Shown here piece by piece: positions 6,039-7,093 of a stretch of DNA of 7,093 nt. Each line of letters begins with the position of its first letter. Position 1 is the first letter of the stretch. Both the position numbers and the translations under genes were made by a program. Where the stretch lies: the NCBI GenBank assembly GCA_022842565.1, contig JALHPH010000081.1:1-7093 (forward strand), written 5' to 3'. Below the pieces are notes generated by a model that did no database searches, was not told the origin of the DNA, and worked only from the letters and a program-made list of their open reading frames with translations. This DNA is from Fimbriimonadaceae bacterium. GTDB lineage: Bacteria > Armatimonadota > Fimbriimonadia > Fimbriimonadales > Fimbriimonadaceae.

Positions 6039-6362
6039 ATGGCAGAGAATTTAGCAGTAACCACCGCAGAATGGGACGAAAAAGTGCTGGGCAGTGACCA
6101 ACCGGTCCTCGTCGACTTTTGGGCCGAATGGTGTGGCCCGTGCCGCATGATTGGCCCCTCGATCGAAGCGCTCGCTACTCAGTACGCGGGCAAAGCCAAG
6201 GTCTTTAAGGTCGATGTGGACGCTGAAGGCGACATCGCCTCGAAGTACGGGATCATGAGCATTCCAGCGCTACTCGTCTTTAAGGACGGGAAGCAAGTGG
6301 ATAGCCACGTCGGCGCAATCCCACGCGAGCGCATCGCCGCGATGATCGACAAGCAGCTCTAA
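6039..6362 (+). CDS. trxA: Thioredoxin
   Basis: A 107-aa cytoplasmic thioredoxin that reduces protein disulfides (for example ribonucleotide reductase and peroxiredoxins) and is itself reduced by thioredoxin reductase. The active site is W31-C32-G-P-C35 within VDFWAEWCGPCRMIGP. The buried Asp is D26 in VLVDFWA, the cis-Pro is P76 in MSIPALLVFKDG, and the closing Gly pair region is HVGAIPRE. Length and all key residues match E. coli-type thioredoxin 1. The start is the ATG at 6039 with GAAGG upstream, and the stop is TAA at 6360-6362. It stands alone between a divergent spacer and a strong 3' hairpin, so it is probably a single-gene transcript. The peroxiredoxin-like protein encoded at 1728-2222 could be a client, which is inference from chemistry only. 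Confidence 0.98.
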   Translation: MAENLAVTTAEWDEKVLGSDQPVLVDFWAEWCGPCRMIGPSIEALATQYAGKAKVFKVDVDAEGDIASKYGIMSIPALLVFKDGKQVDSHVGAIPRERIAAMIDKQL

Positions 6363-6379
6363 ACGGCGCCTGTAGATAT

Positions 6380-6418
6380 GAAGTGCGGTACCGCAACAGC
6401 GGGACCGCACTTCTCTTT
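6380..6418 (+). terminator. Probable intrinsic terminator after trxA
   Basis: A perfect 10-bp stem (GAAGTGCGGT at 6380-6389, ACCGCACTTC at 6404-6413) continues past one A/G mismatch with 4 more pairs (CCGC/GCGG) around an AACA loop. It is followed by TCTTTGCTT, a weak U-rich tail. It begins 17 nt after the trxA stop and ends about 30 nt before the murJ start, so little room remains for a separate murJ promoter. The hairpin may instead be a partial terminator or attenuator that lets some transcripts run into murJ. Confidence 0.7.
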
Positions 6419-6442
6419 GCTTGCGGTACCCTCGCTCCAGCT

Positions 6443-7093
6443 TTGTCTGATCAACCCAACGTCGGGCGCGCCAGCGCTCTCATGATGCTCATGCTCCTGC
6501 TCAGCAGGGTGCTCGGCCTGGTTCGCGATAGCGTGATGGCCGCCCAGTTCGGTCGAAGCGAACTTACCGACGCATACATCCTCGCCTTCCAGATCCCGGA
6601 CCTCATCTTCTTCTTGGTCGCCGGCGGCGCGCTGAGCAGCTCTTTTATTCCAGTTTTCAGCGAATACCTGCACACAAATCGCGAGAAAGAGGCCTGGCAC
6701 GTTTTCAGTAGCGTAGTCACGGTCATGTCGTTGGGGCTTTTCCTGGTCATCGGCCTCGCGACATGGCAAGCCGATGCCCTTGTTCGGCTGATCACCGCGC
6801 CCGAGAAGGCTGAGATGTATCCGCTCATCGCTCAAATGAGCAAGATTCTCCTGCCAGCCCAGTTTGCCTTCTTCATCGGCGGCTTGATGTTTGGCACGCT
6901 TTACGCAAAGCAGAAGTTCGTGGCCCCAGGTCTAGGGCCGAACGTGTACAACATCGGCATCATTCTGGGTGCGGTGGCTTTGCCGCAGTTCTTCCAACCG
7001 GGCATCATCGGCATGGCCTGGGGCGCGGTGCTGGGGGCGGTCGTCGGCAATTTCGTGATCCCGCTCTTCATCCTGAGCCGCCTAGGCGGCACC
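6443..7093 (+). CDS. murJ: MurJ (MviN) lipid II flippase, N-terminal 217 residues (3' end outside window)
   Basis: Polytopic inner-membrane flippase of the MOP superfamily that moves lipid II across the membrane for peptidoglycan synthesis. The frame is open to the window end. The TTG at 6443 gives MSDQPNVGRASALMMLMLLL, matching the usual cytoplasmic N-terminus before the first helix. The ATG pair at 6482/6485 would cut into that helix, so TTG is preferred even though no Shine-Dalgarno is visible. Motifs in order are SRVLGLVRDSVMAAQFGRSE (21-40, conserved Arg22 and Arg28), DAYILAFQIPDLIFFLVAGG (43-62), ALSSSFIPVFSEYL (63-76), and the helix-5/6 signature GLGPNVYNIGIILGA (163-177). About six transmembrane segments can be seen (around 12-27, 48-70, 88-107, 135-153, 165-181, 187-211). 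The position after IPDL, where E. coli MurJ has Arg-Arg, is Phe-Phe here. Confidence 0.93.
   Translation, partial: MSDQPNVGRASALMMLMLLLSRVLGLVRDSVMAAQFGRSELTDAYILAFQIPDLIFFLVAGGALSSSFIPVFSEYLHTNREKEAWHVFSSVVTVMSLGLFLVIGLATWQADALVRLITAPEKAEMYPLIAQMSKILLPAQFAFFIGGLMFGTLYAKQKFVAPGLGPNVYNIGIILGAVALPQFFQPGIIGMAWGAVLGAVVGNFVIPLFILSRLGGT

Noticed and set aside
6359..6835. Minus-strand open frames (158 and 125 aa) opposite murJ
   Set aside because: They are the antisense of clear MurJ transmembrane helices and carry no motif.

Overview
The window is ordinary bacterial chromosome, densely packed and visibly GC-rich. It has eight genes, two of them cut by the window edges. There is no phage, IS element, CRISPR array, rRNA or tRNA that I can see. 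GTG and TTG starts are used alongside ATG, several without a good Shine-Dalgarno. The sequence alone does not fix the species. The gene complement (dnaG next to a region-1.1-less sigma-70, an exported Gly-rich protein, a DUF6941-like protein, a MurJ with an 'IPDLIFFLVAGGAL' motif) made me think of Armatimonadota/Fimbriimonadia, but that is a low-confidence guess from memory.

Left part (1-1731). Two minus-strand genes lie in tandem: a BtuF/FhuD-type substrate-binding lipoprotein (393-1244), then S-methyl-5'-thioadenosine phosphorylase (1-356, cut by the window edge), 36 nt apart. A small conserved hypothetical gene (1297-1731, +) diverges from the lipoprotein gene across a 52-nt gap that contains a short inverted repeat. 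The 3' end of this small gene overlaps the next minus-strand gene, so that both stop codons sit in one TTAA.

Centre (1728-5857, all minus strand). This is a macromolecular-synthesis-type cluster. In transcription order it holds an exported Gly-rich protein of unknown function, DNA primase (dnaG), a primary-type sigma-70 factor, and a CxxC peroxiredoxin-like protein. The gaps are 15, 112 and 16 nt. The 112-nt dnaG-sigma gap is AT-rich, has two adjacent hairpins, and ends in a strong Shine-Dalgarno for the sigma gene. It is the most likely control point of the cluster. The cluster links replication priming to housekeeping transcription, as in the classical rpsU-dnaG-rpoD operon, but the flanking members differ.

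Right part (5858-7093, plus strand). A 181-nt divergent spacer separates the Gly-rich gene from trxA, a canonical thioredoxin. A strong hairpin follows trxA, and then comes the 5' part of murJ (lipid II flippase), which continues past the window. Two thioredoxin-fold proteins (TrxA and the peroxiredoxin-like protein) flank the primase/sigma cluster.

I did not find a clearly new biological system. The points most worth a second look are the Gly-rich exported protein that leads the dnaG operon, the paired hairpins before the sigma gene, and the sigma-peroxiredoxin pairing.
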